Below are positions 43,932-53,667 of a stretch of DNA of 64,000 nucleotides, in pieces. The stretch spans positions 62,001-126,000 of the forward strand of contig CANMTP010000010.1 of NCBI GenBank assembly GCA_947500845.1, given 5' to 3'. Below the pieces are notes generated by a model, which saw nothing but the letters and a program-made list of their open reading frames with translations, did not search any database and had not been told where the DNA came from. The translations under genes were made by a program, and so were the position numbers. The DNA comes from an uncultured Aquimarina sp. (lineage in GTDB: Bacteria > Bacteroidota > Bacteroidia > Flavobacteriales > Flavobacteriaceae). Within the stretch, counting starts at the first letter, position 1; the number at the start of each line of letters is the position of its first letter.

Positions 43932-46787
43932 ATGAAAACTGACTCTTTTAAACTGCGTCATATCGGTCCATCTAAAAAGGATCTAAGCAGCATGTTAGGA
44001 ACCATTAAAGCTGATTCTATTGATCAACTTATCTTTGAAACTGTTCCAAATGATATCTTGTTAAAAAAACCACTTAATCTTGCAATGGCGATTAGTGAGC
44101 AAGAATATTCGGCACATATACAGAAACTATCTGCCAAGAATAAAGTGTTTAAGACTTATATTGGTTTGGGATATCATGAAGCCTGCCTGCCTGCGGTGAT
44201 TCAAAGAAATATTTTAGAAAATCCAGGTTGGTATACAGCGTACACCCCGTATCAAGCCGAAATTGCTCAAGGTCGACTAGAAGCTTTATTAAATTATCAA
44301 ACCATGATCTGTGACCTTACCGGCATGGAACTGGCAAATGCATCGCTCCTTGATGAAAGTACAGCAGCAGCAGAGGCAATGACTATGTTATTTGCGGTGC
44401 GATCAAGAGATCAGAAAAAAAATGAAGTCAACAAATTTTTTGTTTCTGAAGAGATTCTACCTCAAACACTTGATCTATTAAAAACACGAGCAATTCCTCT
44501 TGATATTGAACTTGTAGTTGGAGATCACCAAAAGTTTGATTTCTCATCAGAATTTTATGGTGCTATTCTACAATATCCTGGAAAATCAGGACAAGTATAT
44601 GATTATGCTGATTTTGTAGAAAAAGCCCATCAAGCAGAAATAAAAGTAGCGGTAGCTGCAGATATACTAAGCTTAGTTTCTCTAAAATCGCCGGGAAGTT
44701 TTGATGCCGACGTAGTTGTTGGTACAACACAACGTTTCGGAATACCTCTAGGTTATGGAGGTCCCCATGCGGCATATTTTGCCACTCGAGAAGCTTATAA
44801 GAGAAATATACCTGGTAGAATAATCGGCGTTACACAAGACATGAATGGCAATCGAGCCTTAAGAATGGCACTTCAAACCAGGGAGCAGCACATAAAACGA
44901 GATAAAGCCACTTCAAATATATGTACGGCACAAGTATTACTTGCTGTCATGGCAGGAATGTATGGTGTTTATCATGGTCCTGAAGGCTTGAAATATATCG
45001 CATCAAAAGTGAATGATTTGGCGTGCACATTATCAGATGCTTTAGAAAATCTTGGATACAAGCAAATCAATTCATCATATTTTGACACCATTAGTATACA
45101 AGCTAATACTATCAAAATAAAAGAAGTTGCCGAAGCTCATGAAGTAAACTTCTTTTATCCCGATACAGAAACGGTTTCAATTTCGTTGAACGAAGCAACA
45201 AACATCGAAGACCTGAATACTATTGTTGCAATATTTGCTAAAGTTGCCGGAAAAGGAACTGTTCAAATTAAAGAAATCGTGAATTCTTCTAGTATACCTA
45301 AAAATCTAGAACGTACGACAGAATTTCTAACTAATGAGGTATTCAATTCTTATCATTCTGAGACAGAACTTATGCGCTACATCAAAAAACTAGAGCGTAA
45401 AGATCTTTCTTTGAATCACTCTATGATTGCACTAGGGTCTTGCACGATGAAACTTAATGCAGCTTCAGAAATGTTACCTCTTAGTGATCCTCAATGGGGC
45501 AATATTCATCCATTCGTACCTGTAGATCAGGCTCAGGGATATCACGAGGTATTGAAAACTTTAGAAGACCAACTTACGGAAATCACTGGTTTTTCAGGGA
45601 CATCTTTGCAACCAAATTCTGGTGCACAAGGAGAATTTGCAGGGCTAATGGTAATACGTGCTTATCATGAATCCAGGGGAGATCATCATCGCAATATCTG
45701 CCTGATTCCATCATCTGCTCACGGTACTAATCCGGCTTCTGCAGTAATGGCCGGAATGAAAGTAGTCGTTACCAAAGCTACAGAAGAAGGAAATATTGAT
45801 GTTGAAGATTTAAGAGAAAAAGCAGTTAAACATAAAGATAATCTTGCAGCTTTAATGGTCACCTACCCTTCTACTCATGGCGTATATGAATCGGCTATTA
45901 AAGAAATTACACAAATCATCCATGATAATGGTGGACAAGTATACATGGATGGTGCCAATATGAATGCTCAGGTAGGATTAACTAATCCCGGAGCTATTGG
46001 AGCAGATGTATGTCATCTTAATCTACATAAAACATTCGCCATCCCACATGGTGGCGGTGGACCAGGCGTTGGACCCATTTGTGTTGCAGAACAATTAGTG
46101 CCTTTCTTGCCGGGTAATCCGATTATCGCTACTGGTGGAGAAAAAGCAATTACAGCGATCTCTGCAGCTCCCTGGGGATCATCACTCGCATGTTTAATAT
46201 CTTACGGATATATCACTATGCTTGGTGCAAAAGGTCTGAAAGAAGCTACAGAATATGCCATCTTAAATGCTAATTATATTAAAGAACGTTTAGATGGACA
46301 TTATACTGTACTTTATGTAGGAGAAAGAGGGAGAGCAGCTCACGAAATGATCATCGATTGCAGACCTTTTAAAGCGAATGGTATAGAAGTTACCGATATT
46401 GCCAAACGATTAATGGATTATGGTTTCCATGCTCCTACTGTATCGTTTCCCGTAGCTGGAACCATGATGATCGAACCTACAGAAAGCGAAAGCAAAGAAG
46501 AGTTAGATAGGTTTTGTGATGCTATGATATCGATTCGCCAAGAAATTAAAGAAGTTACCGCAGACAATCCAAATAATGTGTTGAAGAATGCACCGCATAC
46601 GATGGCGATGCTTACTGCAGATACCTGGGATTTTCCTTACTCAAGAGAGCAAGCTGCTTATCCTTTATCCTATATTATCGAAAATAAATTTTGGCCAACT
46701 GTTCGTCGTGTAGATGATGCTTACGGAGATAGAAATTTAATTTGTACTTGCGCTCCTATTGAAGAATATATGGAGGCAGAAGCTTAA
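43932..46787 (+). CDS. gcvP: Glycine dehydrogenase (decarboxylating), P-protein
   Basis: 951 residues from ATG 43932, the full alpha-beta fused form. The N-terminal half has [32 protein letters not shown] and [11 protein letters not shown]. The C-terminal half has the pyridoxal phosphate lysine (about residue 700, in [20 protein letters not shown]) and the preceding [15 protein letters not shown]. It decarboxylates glycine and passes the aminomethyl group to the lipoyl H-protein; gcvT and gcvH are not in this window. A 13-residue upstream extension is open but overlaps the promoter. Ends in its own terminator. Confidence 0.97.
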   Translation: MKTDSFKLRHIGPSKKDLSSMLGTIKADSIDQLIFETVPNDILLKKPLNLAMAISEQEYSAHIQKLSAKNKVFKTYIGLGYHEACLPAVIQRNILENPGWYTAYTPYQAEIAQGRLEALLNYQTMICDLTGMELANASLLDESTAAAEAMTMLFAVRSRDQKKNEVNKFFVSEEILPQTLDLLKTRAIPLDIELVVGDHQKFDFSSEFYGAILQYPGKSGQVYDYADFVEKAHQAEIKVAVAADILSLVSLKSPGSFDADVVVGTTQRFGIPLGYGGPHAAYFATREAYKRNIPGRIIGVTQDMNGNRALRMALQTREQHIKRDKATSNICTAQVLLAVMAGMYGVYHGPEGLKYIASKVNDLACTLSDALENLGYKQINSSYFDTISIQANTIKIKEVAEAHEVNFFYPDTETVSISLNEATNIEDLNTIVAIFAKVAGKGTVQIKEIVNSSSIPKNLERTTEFLTNEVFNSYHSETELMRYIKKLERKDLSLNHSMIALGSCTMKLNAASEMLPLSDPQWGNIHPFVPVDQAQGYHEVLKTLEDQLTEITGFSGTSLQPNSGAQGEFAGLMVIRAYHESRGDHHRNICLIPSSAHGTNPASAVMAGMKVVVTKATEEGNIDVEDLREKAVKHKDNLAALMVTYPSTHGVYESAIKEITQIIHDNGGQVYMDGANMNAQVGLTNPGAIGADVCHLNLHKTFAIPHGGGGPGVGPICVAEQLVPFLPGNPIIATGGEKAITAISAAPWGSSLACLISYGYITMLGAKGLKEATEYAILNANYIKERLDGHYTVLYVGERGRAAHEMIIDCRPFKANGIEVTDIAKRLMDYGFHAPTVSFPVAGTMMIEPTESESKEELDRFCDAMISIRQEIKEVTADNPNNVLKNAPHTMAMLTADTWDFPYSREQAAYPLSYIIENKFWPTVRRVDDAYGDRNLICTCAPIEEYMEAEA

Positions 46788-46808
46788 TGTAAAAAACAAT
46801 TCAAATTT

Positions 46809-46840
46809 AGAGAGGTAATCAAAACATTACCTCTCTTTTT
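46809..46840 (+). terminator. Rho-independent terminator after gcvP
   Basis: A perfect 11-bp stem AGAGAGGTAAT (46809-46819 with 46826-46836), six-base loop CAAAAC, then TTTT. Confidence 0.85.
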
Positions 46841-46854
46841 AAAACATACATGCC

Positions 46855-47220
46855 GTGAAAGATATCACTTCAAGAGAAGACATAGAATTTTTGATGAAGT
46901 CTTTCTACAGTGATGCTTTGATTGATCCTATAATTGGAGAATTCTTTACAAAAATTGCAAAGTTAGATCTTAATTCACATTTACCGCAGATTACAGATTT
47001 CTGGGAACTTCAACTTTTTAGAAAAGGAGGATATAAAAAAAATGTGCTTCAGATCCATAAAAATTTAAGTGATAAAAAAAGATTTGAGGAAATTCATTTC
47101 AAAACTTGGCTGTTATTATTCAATAAAGCTGTTGATAACAATTTCAAAGGAGAAAAAGCAAATCTAATCAAGACCAGAGCTTTATCTATAGCAACAGTTA
47201 TGCATTTTAAAGTAACATAG
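46855..47220 (+). CDS. Truncated hemoglobin (group III type)
   Basis: 121 residues with a GTG start at 46855; no ATG is available in frame nearby. Group III features: MKSFYSDALIDPIIGEFF at the start, LPQITDFWELQLFRKGGYKKNVLQIHKNL with the proximal-side His, and RFEEIHFKTWLLLFNKAVD. Members bind heme and react with oxygen or NO. Cytoplasmic. It stands alone after the gcvP terminator. Confidence 0.85.
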   Translation: MKDITSREDIEFLMKSFYSDALIDPIIGEFFTKIAKLDLNSHLPQITDFWELQLFRKGGYKKNVLQIHKNLSDKKRFEEIHFKTWLLLFNKAVDNNFKGEKANLIKTRALSIATVMHFKVT

Positions 47221-47340
47221 ACGTTAAACCTCAATTTTATACTACTATAGGGTGAGTTAGGCATCGTAAATTATATTATGCATGCATAACACAAAAGATC
47301 TTAAATGTCTATCTTGCGTTTCAACCCAAAATTTAATGTG

Positions 47341-48399
47341 ATGAATATTAAGATAACTGGTACGGGAAGCTATATCCCAAATGAAATTGAGAAAAATGAA
47401 GATTTTAACAATCATCAATTCTTTAATGAAAACGGAGCAAAGATTGACTACTCAAACGATGTTATTATAGAGAAATTTAAAAAAATTACTGGTATTGAAG
47501 AGCGTAGATATGCTTCGACTCAACAAAATACATCAGATCTGGCTTTTCTTTCTGCTCAACAGGCTATTAATAATGCGAATATTGACCCTGAAACACTAGA
47601 TTACATAATTGTAGCACATAATTTTGGTGATGTAGACAAGAACACATCTCAAGGTGATACAGTGCCTAGTTTGGCTGCAAGAGTAAAACACAAGTTAAAA
47701 ATTAAAAACCCGTATTGCGTTGCCTATGATTTACTTTTTGGATGCCCCGGTTGGATTGAAGGAGTAATACAAGCCCAGTCATTTATAAAAAGTAATATGG
47801 CAAAAAGATGCCTGGTAATAGGTGCCGAAACCTTATCGCGGGTTGTAGATAAACACGATAGAGATTCGATGATTTATTCAGATGGTGCGGGAGCCTCAAT
47901 AATTGAGACTACAAGAGATACCGGAGGCATTATTTCTACCATAAGCGCATCGTACACCCTTGATGAAAGTAACTTTCTGTTCTTTGGTAAAACATATAAT
48001 AAAGCATCTAATAATGATAAAAAATACATTAAAATGCATGGCAGAAAAATATATGAATTTGCTTTAAACTACGTTCCCAAGGCTATGAAAGCTTGTTTAG
48101 ACAAGACTCGTTTTGATATTTCTGATGTAAACAAAATCCTGATTCACCAAGCCAATGAAAAAATGGACGAAGCCATTGTAAATAGATTCTATGGTTTATA
48201 TAATGAAAAAGTGCCCGAAGGGATTATGCCAATGAGCATTCAAAAATTAGGAAATAGTAGTGTTGCTACCATTCCGACACTCTATGACCTAATTCTAAAG
48301 GAAAAAATAGAAAATCACCATTTTAACGAAGGTGATATTTTATTATTTGCCAGCGTAGGAGCAGGTATGAATATCAATGCATTTCTTTATCAATTCTAA
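47341..48399 (+). CDS. 3-oxoacyl-ACP synthase III-like ketosynthase
   Basis: 352 residues from ATG 47341; an upstream extension to 47305 is open but less likely. The KAS III triad is complete: Cys in YDLLFGCPGWIEGVIQAQ, His in ILIHQANEKMDEAIV, Asn in KLGNSSVATIPTLYDLIL. KITGIEERRYA and GAETLSRVVDKHDRDSMIYSDGAG-type segments are also present. Long-form members of this group condense acyl-CoA with malonyl-ACP, or act in special lipid pathways such as flexirubin or branched-chain starters. The exact role is not evident from the neighbours. Confidence 0.88.
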   Translation: MNIKITGTGSYIPNEIEKNEDFNNHQFFNENGAKIDYSNDVIIEKFKKITGIEERRYASTQQNTSDLAFLSAQQAINNANIDPETLDYIIVAHNFGDVDKNTSQGDTVPSLAARVKHKLKIKNPYCVAYDLLFGCPGWIEGVIQAQSFIKSNMAKRCLVIGAETLSRVVDKHDRDSMIYSDGAGASIIETTRDTGGIISTISASYTLDESNFLFFGKTYNKASNNDKKYIKMHGRKIYEFALNYVPKAMKACLDKTRFDISDVNKILIHQANEKMDEAIVNRFYGLYNEKVPEGIMPMSIQKLGNSSVATIPTLYDLILKEKIENHHFNEGDILLFASVGAGMNINAFLYQF

Positions 48400-48483
48400 T
48401 TACCTTTAAATTATTCTCCCTCTAAAGACAGGTAATCTTAGTTATTTTCTATTTTTACAGCTCTAAAAATTCATTCTATACTT

Positions 48484-49008
48484 ATGTACGAAGGAAGTTT
48501 CCCTCATAAACGCTACCAACAAACCTTAGAATTTCTTAGAGCTCATACTCCTGCACCTGCAGATATTTTGGATTTGGGTGTACGAAATCCTTTTGTAGCA
48601 TTTATGGAGAAAGAAGGTTACACCGTTTTAAATACTTCTGGTGAAGATCTGGACTTACATACAGAGGCTGTAAAAAATAGCGATGCCCAAATCGTAACAG
48701 CGTTTGAAATTTTTGAACATCTAATAGCTCCTTTTAATGTACTAAAAGATATTAAAGCCAGTAAATTAGTAGCTTCAATACCATTAAAATTATGGTTTTC
48801 TCCTGCTTATCGAAGTAAAAGCGATCCCTGGGACCGACATTATCACGAGTTTGAGGACTGGCAATTTGATTGGTTGTTAGAAAAGGCTGGTTGGCAAATC
48901 AAAGCTAGAGATAAATGGACACACCCTGTTAAAAAGCTAGGATTTAGACCTTTGCTTCGTCTTTTTACACCTAGATATTATATCGTGTATGCAGAGAGAA
49001 TTAGTTAG
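48484..49008 (+). CDS. Class I SAM-dependent methyltransferase-like protein
   Basis: 174 residues. A shortened Rossmann core: ADILDLGVRNPFVAFMEKEGY (motif I region), IVTAFEIFEHLIAPFNVLKDI (motif IV with the FEHL signature) and LVASIPLKLWF. The glycine-rich motif is atypical (DLGVRNP). It probably belonged with the GT2 gene downstream before a four-helix-bundle gene came between them. Its stop codon TAG lies inside the first heptamer of the TTAGTGG array. Confidence 0.8.
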   Translation: MYEGSFPHKRYQQTLEFLRAHTPAPADILDLGVRNPFVAFMEKEGYTVLNTSGEDLDLHTEAVKNSDAQIVTAFEIFEHLIAPFNVLKDIKASKLVASIPLKLWFSPAYRSKSDPWDRHYHEFEDWQFDWLLEKAGWQIKARDKWTHPVKKLGFRPLLRLFTPRYYIVYAERIS

Positions 49009-49046
49009 TGGTTAGTGGTTAGTGGTTAGTGGTTAGTGGTTAGTGG
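49005..49046 (+). repeat. Tandem heptamer TTAGTGG, six copies
   Basis: Six perfect copies in a row followed by a partial TTAGT. It begins at the stop codon of the methyltransferase gene and ends 26 bases before the four-helix-bundle ATG. Related heptamers in reverse orientation occur at 49487-49506 on the other side of that gene. Confidence 0.95.
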
Positions 49047-49072
49047 TTAGTAAAGTAATTTATCCAAAATTG

Positions 49073-49447
49073 ATGCAAGAAATAAAATTTAGCTTTGAAG
49101 ACTTAATTGTATATCAAAAATCCTTGGACTTTGTAGACTTCGTTTACAATGTCTGTGAATCTTTGCCCAAAGAAGAAATATACAGACTTTCATCGCAATA
49201 CATTAGAGCAGCTAATTCTATTGCTCTTAATATTTCGGAAGGTTCAGGAAATACTGATGCTCAATTTAACAGATACCTTCAAATCGCTTTAGATTCTACA
49301 AGAGAATGTGTGGTTTGCTCAACTATTGCTACTAGAAGAAATTATATTTCAAAAGAAATTGATGACGATGCCAGGGTAAAATTGGCAGAACTATCAAAAA
49401 TGATAACTAGCCTACAAAAATATCTTAAAAAGAAAAATACAGAATAG
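49073..49447 (+). CDS. Four-helix-bundle protein (23S rRNA intervening-sequence/S23 family)
   Basis: 124 residues from ATG 49073; a GTG at 49043 lies in the heptamer array and is rejected. The family pattern is complete: FSFEDLIVYQKSLDFVDFVY, LPKEEIYRLSSQYIRAANSIALNISEG, a FNRYLQIALDSTRE segment, and a final helix LAELSKMITSLQKYL. The family forms pentameric four-helix bundles; related Avd proteins assist diversity-generating retroelements. Such genes occur as movable insertions in Bacteroidota genomes. Flanking heptamer repeats and a terminal hairpin suggest this copy arrived as a unit. Confidence 0.9.
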   Translation: MQEIKFSFEDLIVYQKSLDFVDFVYNVCESLPKEEIYRLSSQYIRAANSIALNISEGSGNTDAQFNRYLQIALDSTRECVVCSTIATRRNYISKEIDDDARVKLAELSKMITSLQKYLKKKNTE

Positions 49448-49454
49448 ATAAAAA

Positions 49455-49506
49455 AGTGTTTTAAATTGGCTTGTCAATCTAAGAAACACTAACCTCTAAC
49501 CTCTAA
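49455..49506. repeat. Hairpin plus reversed heptamers at the right edge of the four-helix-bundle unit
   Basis: An imperfect stem of about 14 bp (AGTGTTT... with ...AAACACT, 49455-49490, one mismatch and a bulge) is followed by two copies of CCTCTAA (49493-49506). Read on the minus strand these are TTAGAGG, TTAGAGG and a partial TTAGTG, i.e. the left-edge heptamer in opposite orientation. Confidence 0.7.
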
Positions 49507-49515
49507 GTACTAAAA

Positions 49516-50364
49516 TTGAATATTTATATTGTCATACCTGCACATAACGAAGAGTGTTTTATATCCAAGACACTCGAATCATTAGTTTCACAAACACTTC
49601 TTCCTAAAAAAATCGTTGTGGTTAATGATAATTCAATAGACAGTACTGAAAATATCCTCAACGAGTTTACAAAGAACTATAATTTTGTGTCCCAGGTAAA
49701 TACTGTGTCCTCAAAAGACCATATGCCGGGGAGTAAAGTCATTAATGCCTTCTATCAAGGATTTAAAACTTTAGATACCCACTACGATATTATTTGTAAG
49801 TTTGACGCAGATCTTATTTTTCCTTCAAATTATCTCGAGAGAATAGCCTGGCATTTTACACAAGATCCTAAAATAGGAATGGCCGGTGGTTTTTGTTATA
49901 TCGAAAGTAATGATACATGGGTATTAGAAAATTTAACCAATAAAGATCACATTCGGGGAGCATTAAAAGCCTACCGCGCAGCATGTTTCAAAGATATCAA
50001 TGGGCTCAAACCTGCCATGGGATGGGATACCATAGATGAGTTACTTGCTCAATATCATCGATGGAAAATCAAAACCGATAAATCGCTTCATGTAAAGCAT
50101 CTAAAACCAACAGGATACACTTATAATCCAAAAGCCAAATACAACCAAGGCGAAGCCTTCTACCGTATGCGCTATGGTTTTTGGATCACTCTTATTGCGT
50201 CACTAAAACTAGCTTTACTCAAAAGAAGATCGCAACTTCTTTTCGATTATCTAATGGGCTTCTTTAAAGCCAAAAAAACAAAACTACCCTTTCTCGTATC
50301 AAAAGACGAAGGAAAATTTATTCGTAAACTTAGATGGAGAGGCATCTTTAAAAAATTATTCTAA
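49516..50364 (+). CDS. GT2-family glycosyltransferase
   Basis: 282 residues. GT-A fold: IYIVIPAHNEECFISKTLESL at the very start, VVNDNSIDSTENIL, and the metal-binding FDADLIFPSNYLERIAWHF (DxD variant). GLKPAMGWDTIDELLAQYHRW serves as the acceptor/catalytic block. No ATG is available: a stop at 49504 is followed by TTG at 49516, the only workable start, directly before the first strand. It overlaps the end of convergent pafA by nine bases. It likely adds sugar to a surface glycan. Confidence 0.88.
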   Translation: MNIYIVIPAHNEECFISKTLESLVSQTLLPKKIVVVNDNSIDSTENILNEFTKNYNFVSQVNTVSSKDHMPGSKVINAFYQGFKTLDTHYDIICKFDADLIFPSNYLERIAWHFTQDPKIGMAGGFCYIESNDTWVLENLTNKDHIRGALKAYRAACFKDINGLKPAMGWDTIDELLAQYHRWKIKTDKSLHVKHLKPTGYTYNPKAKYNQGEAFYRMRYGFWITLIASLKLALLKRRSQLLFDYLMGFFKAKKTKLPFLVSKDEGKFIRKLRWRGIFKKLF

Positions 50365-51996
50365 TACAAAAGTCAATACATCTCCCGTTGCTCCATTAGG
50401 AAAAGCAATTCCTAACAAAGCAGAAATCGTAGGTGCAATATCTGTAATTTGTGTCTTATGCGTTGTGCTTCCTTTCTTTATACCTTGTCCAAAAAATAGC
50501 AAAGGTGCATGGGTATCATATGTCAATCCGGTACCATGTGTAGAACCGGTTTTTGAATATGCTATGGTGGCAGGATCTAACACAATAATCACATCTCCAC
50601 TTCTTTTTTGATTATACCCTTTTTGAATTAGAGCGGCAATCCCGGTAGTATAATTGGTAGATTCTAATTGCGCTCTGGTAAACACCTTATCCACTTGATC
50701 TTCCTGAAGTACAAAATGCGCAATTAATTTCTGCAAATCTTGCGCATTTATTTTATTCTTTTCTAGTATGTTATAATCAAAGAATATCTGGTAATTAGAA
50801 ATATTCTTGATCAAACCATCTATATTAAATTTAGATTTCACAAAGTTTTCGACCTTAGCTTTAAATGCATTTGCATCATAATAGCCAGCCGGAATCTTGA
50901 CCGATTTCAAATAAGAGGGTACGTGAACCGCTCCATGATCCGCAGTTAAGAACACTGTATATTGCCCCTCGCCTACTTTCTTATCCAACGCAGCAAATAA
51001 TCTTTCTAAATCCTTATCTAATCGCAAATAAGTATCCTGAATTTCTTTGGAATTCACTCCAAAATTATGCCCAACATAATCTGTACTAGAAAAACTAACT
51101 GTAAGAAAATCTGTGATTTGATCTGCTCCCAATTGTTCACCATCAATGGCGTCTATTGCAAAATCGGCCGTTAAACTATTACCATATGCAGAAGATTTTA
51201 TGATATCATATCCCATATTTTGATCTTTTAACTTTGCTAAATCATATGGAAATGTTGCCGTTTCTTTTCCCTTATATCCGCCTTCAAATGTATTTTTATC
51301 ATCACCACTTTCTGTATACGTATTCATGTCATATAATGTATTCCAGACTTTGAGATAGGATTTCGCTTTGCCAGATTCATTAAATGTCTTCACCCACTGC
51401 GGCAATTCATTTCTATAATACGTACTTGTGATCCATTTCCCTTCATCCTTTCCTCTAAACCAGTACGCTCCATTGGCAGTATGTCCTGCCGGAAGTATTG
51501 CCCCTCTGTCTTTAATAGCTATTCCTATCGTTTTCCCTTGTAATTGAGTATGTAGTCTATTTTGATCTGAAACGGTAGTCGTTTTCATACGATGTGGGGA
51601 CATTCTTTCTAATTCGCTATCAGAGCCAACCGCTTTTACTGAAGGGTCCCCAGCACAATACACTTTCTCATCGCTGAATTTGTCATACCAATAGTTAGAG
51701 ATGACACCATGATTTTGAGGTGTAGTTCCTGTATATATCGAGGCATGTCCCGGACCTGTATACGTTGGCACATAATTAAAATGATTATTTTTACAATTAA
51801 ATCCTTCATTTACCATACGCTTAAAACCACCCTCACCAAAACGATGATAAAAGCGAGTGAGATAATCATATCGCATTTGATCCACTACAATACCAACCAC
51901 AAGTTTTGGAGCATGATTAATCTTCTTTGCTTTCTGTGCGTTACCATATATAAACATTACCAATAACAATACAGTCAAGAATATTTTCTTTGTCAT
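50356..51996 (-). CDS. pafA: PafA-type secreted alkaline phosphatase
   Basis: 546 residues with a signal peptide (IFLTVLLLVMFIYGNA). Alkaline phosphatase superfamily metal sites: VGIVVDQMRYDYL (first Asp), nucleophile Thr in PTYTGPGHASIYTG (about Thr80), the KDR pair in AIKDRGAILPAGH, VSFSSTDYVGHNFG and FLTADHGAVHVP, with the last His in GSTHGTGL. The Lys/Arg pair and Thr nucleophile identify the PafA branch, which hydrolyses phosphomonoesters in the periplasm even when phosphate is plentiful. Monocistronic. Confidence 0.94.
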   Translation of the reverse strand: MTKKIFLTVLLLVMFIYGNAQKAKKINHAPKLVVGIVVDQMRYDYLTRFYHRFGEGGFKRMVNEGFNCKNNHFNYVPTYTGPGHASIYTGTTPQNHGVISNYWYDKFSDEKVYCAGDPSVKAVGSDSELERMSPHRMKTTTVSDQNRLHTQLQGKTIGIAIKDRGAILPAGHTANGAYWFRGKDEGKWITSTYYRNELPQWVKTFNESGKAKSYLKVWNTLYDMNTYTESGDDKNTFEGGYKGKETATFPYDLAKLKDQNMGYDIIKSSAYGNSLTADFAIDAIDGEQLGADQITDFLTVSFSSTDYVGHNFGVNSKEIQDTYLRLDKDLERLFAALDKKVGEGQYTVFLTADHGAVHVPSYLKSVKIPAGYYDANAFKAKVENFVKSKFNIDGLIKNISNYQIFFDYNILEKNKINAQDLQKLIAHFVLQEDQVDKVFTRAQLESTNYTTGIAALIQKGYNQKRSGDVIIVLDPATIAYSKTGSTHGTGLTYDTHAPLLFFGQGIKKGSTTHKTQITDIAPTISALLGIAFPNGATGDVLTFVLE

Positions 51997-52033
51997 TACT
52001 TTTTGAATTTAGATAGCGAAAATAGTATTTATA

Positions 52034-52041
52034 CAAATGTA
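52034..52041 (-). promoter_or_regulatory. Promoter -7 element TACATTTG of pafA
   Basis: CAAATGTA on the plus strand, an exact TAnnTTTG on the minus strand, 37 bases before the pafA ATG. No convincing -33 TTG. Confidence 0.4.
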
Positions 52042-52109
52042 AAACTTTAATAGAAGGTTAAATGCTGTCCCTAATTTTTTTTCTATTTTAGCCTTTCTAA
52101 TTGTAAAGA

Positions 52110-52847
52110 ATGTTTTATCTAGACGATATCGGACGATATTTTTTAATGCTTAAAGGGGTTTTTAGTCGAATGACGAAAGGCTCGGTGTTAAGAAACCTCA
52201 TATTTAAAGAAATAGATGATCTTATTATTGGTTCGCTTGGAATTACGGTTTTTCTAGCCTTCTTTATCGGTGGTGTGGTAGCCATACAAACTGCTTTGAA
52301 TTTGAATAATCCGATATTACCGAAAAAATTGATTGCTTTTGCCTCCAGACAATCTGTTATTCTTGAATTTGCACCTACCTTTATTTCAGTAATCATGGCT
52401 GGTAAGGTAGGATCATATATAACATCCAGTATTGGTAGTATGCGGGTTACAGAGCAAATCGATGCGCTGGAAGTAATGGGGATTAACTCGCTCAATTATT
52501 TGGTTTTTCCAAAGATTGTGGCCATGTGTATGTATCCTTTTGTCATCGCCATCGCTATGTTTGCTGGTATTCTTGGAGCGTATGTAGCAGGTGTCTACGG
52601 CGGATTTGTACCTGGTACTGATTTCATAACAGGTTTGCGAGAAGAGTTTGTCCCGTATCATCTTACATACGCATTTATAAAAACATTTATTTTTGCATTT
52701 TTGTTGGCTACTATTCCTTCTTTTCATGGATTTTACATGAAAGGAGGAGCATTAGAGGTAGGAAAGGCTAGTACATCTGCTTTCGTTTGGACTACCGTTG
52801 TCATTATTATTTCAAATTATATACTCACTCAATTATTACTTAGTTAA
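52110..52847 (+). CDS. mlaE: MlaE-family ABC lipid-transport permease
   Basis: 245 residues with an N-terminal interface helix and five membrane helices. Family landmarks are EFAPTFISVIMAGKVGSYITSSIGSMRVTEQIDALEVMGI, then YLVFPKIVAMCMYPFVIAIAM and GGALEVGKASTSAFVWTTVVII. MlaE/Mce-type permeases move phospholipids between inner and outer membranes. The stop overlaps the MlaF start by one base, so the pair is translationally coupled. The MCE-domain (MlaD) partner is not in this window. Confidence 0.94.
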   Translation: MFYLDDIGRYFLMLKGVFSRMTKGSVLRNLIFKEIDDLIIGSLGITVFLAFFIGGVVAIQTALNLNNPILPKKLIAFASRQSVILEFAPTFISVIMAGKVGSYITSSIGSMRVTEQIDALEVMGINSLNYLVFPKIVAMCMYPFVIAIAMFAGILGAYVAGVYGGFVPGTDFITGLREEFVPYHLTYAFIKTFIFAFLLATIPSFHGFYMKGGALEVGKASTSAFVWTTVVIIISNYILTQLLLS

Positions 52848-53611
52848 TGATAGAAGTTAAAGATCTACATAAAGGTTTTAATGGAGAAGAGATTCTGAAA
52901 GGAATTACCACAACATTTGACCGTGGTAAGACCAATCTTATCATCGGCACCAGCGGTAGTGGTAAAACAGTATTTCTAAAATGCCTACTTGGGCTTTTTA
53001 CTCCAGAAAAAGGCTCTATTTGTTATGATGGAAAAACGTATTCTGAACTAAATGAAGAAGAGCAAAGGGATCTCAAAGAACAAATGGGAATGGTTTTTCA
53101 AGGCAGTGCTTTGTTTGATTCTATGACGGTTGAAGAAAATGTAATGTTCCCCCTTATGATGTTTACAAAACAAAAGAAGAATGAGATGTTAGAAAGAGTT
53201 CATAGAGTTTTGGATAGGGTGAATCTGGAGAACGCAAACGATAAACTTCCTTCTGAAATAAGTGGCGGAATGCAAAAACGTGTTGCAATAGCGCGTGCTA
53301 TTGTTACGCAACCAAAGTACTTATTTTGTGACGAACCCAACTCTGGACTAGATCCTAAGACTGCTATTGTTATAGATAACCTCATTAAGGAAATCACCGA
53401 GGAGTATGATATTACTACAGTAATTAACACTCATGATATGAACTCTGTTATGGAAATTGGTGAAAAAATTGTTTTTCTTAAAAATGGACACTTAGAATGG
53501 GAAGGGGACAAGACTCAAATATTTAAAACAGATAACCAAGCCGTGACCGATTTTGTTTACTCTTCGAATCTGTTCAAAAAAGTTAGAGAGGCACAATTAA
53601 AGGGCCTGTAA
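52847..53611 (+). CDS. mlaF: MlaF-family ABC ATP-binding protein
   Basis: 254 residues. Walker A IIGTSGSGKTVFLKCLLG (about 32-49), Q-loop MGMVFQGSALFDSM, signature ISGGMQKRVAIARAIV (about 141-156), Walker B YLFCDEPNSGLDP and switch His NTHDMNS. The FQGSALFDSMTV and EPNSGLD variants are typical of the Mla/Mce subfamily. It powers the MlaE permease encoded just upstream. Confidence 0.95.
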   Translation: MIEVKDLHKGFNGEEILKGITTTFDRGKTNLIIGTSGSGKTVFLKCLLGLFTPEKGSICYDGKTYSELNEEEQRDLKEQMGMVFQGSALFDSMTVEENVMFPLMMFTKQKKNEMLERVHRVLDRVNLENANDKLPSEISGGMQKRVAIARAIVTQPKYLFCDEPNSGLDPKTAIVIDNLIKEITEEYDITTVINTHDMNSVMEIGEKIVFLKNGHLEWEGDKTQIFKTDNQAVTDFVYSSNLFKKVREAQLKGL

Positions 53612-53667
53612 TAATTAGAATAAGTTTGTTATCATTGTATATTAGCTTATGTTATTGATAACTGAGC

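Noticed and set aside
53627-53660. Inverted repeat GTTATCA/TGATAAC after mlaF
   Set aside because: Only 7 bp with a 20-base AT-rich loop and no T-run; too weak to call a terminator.
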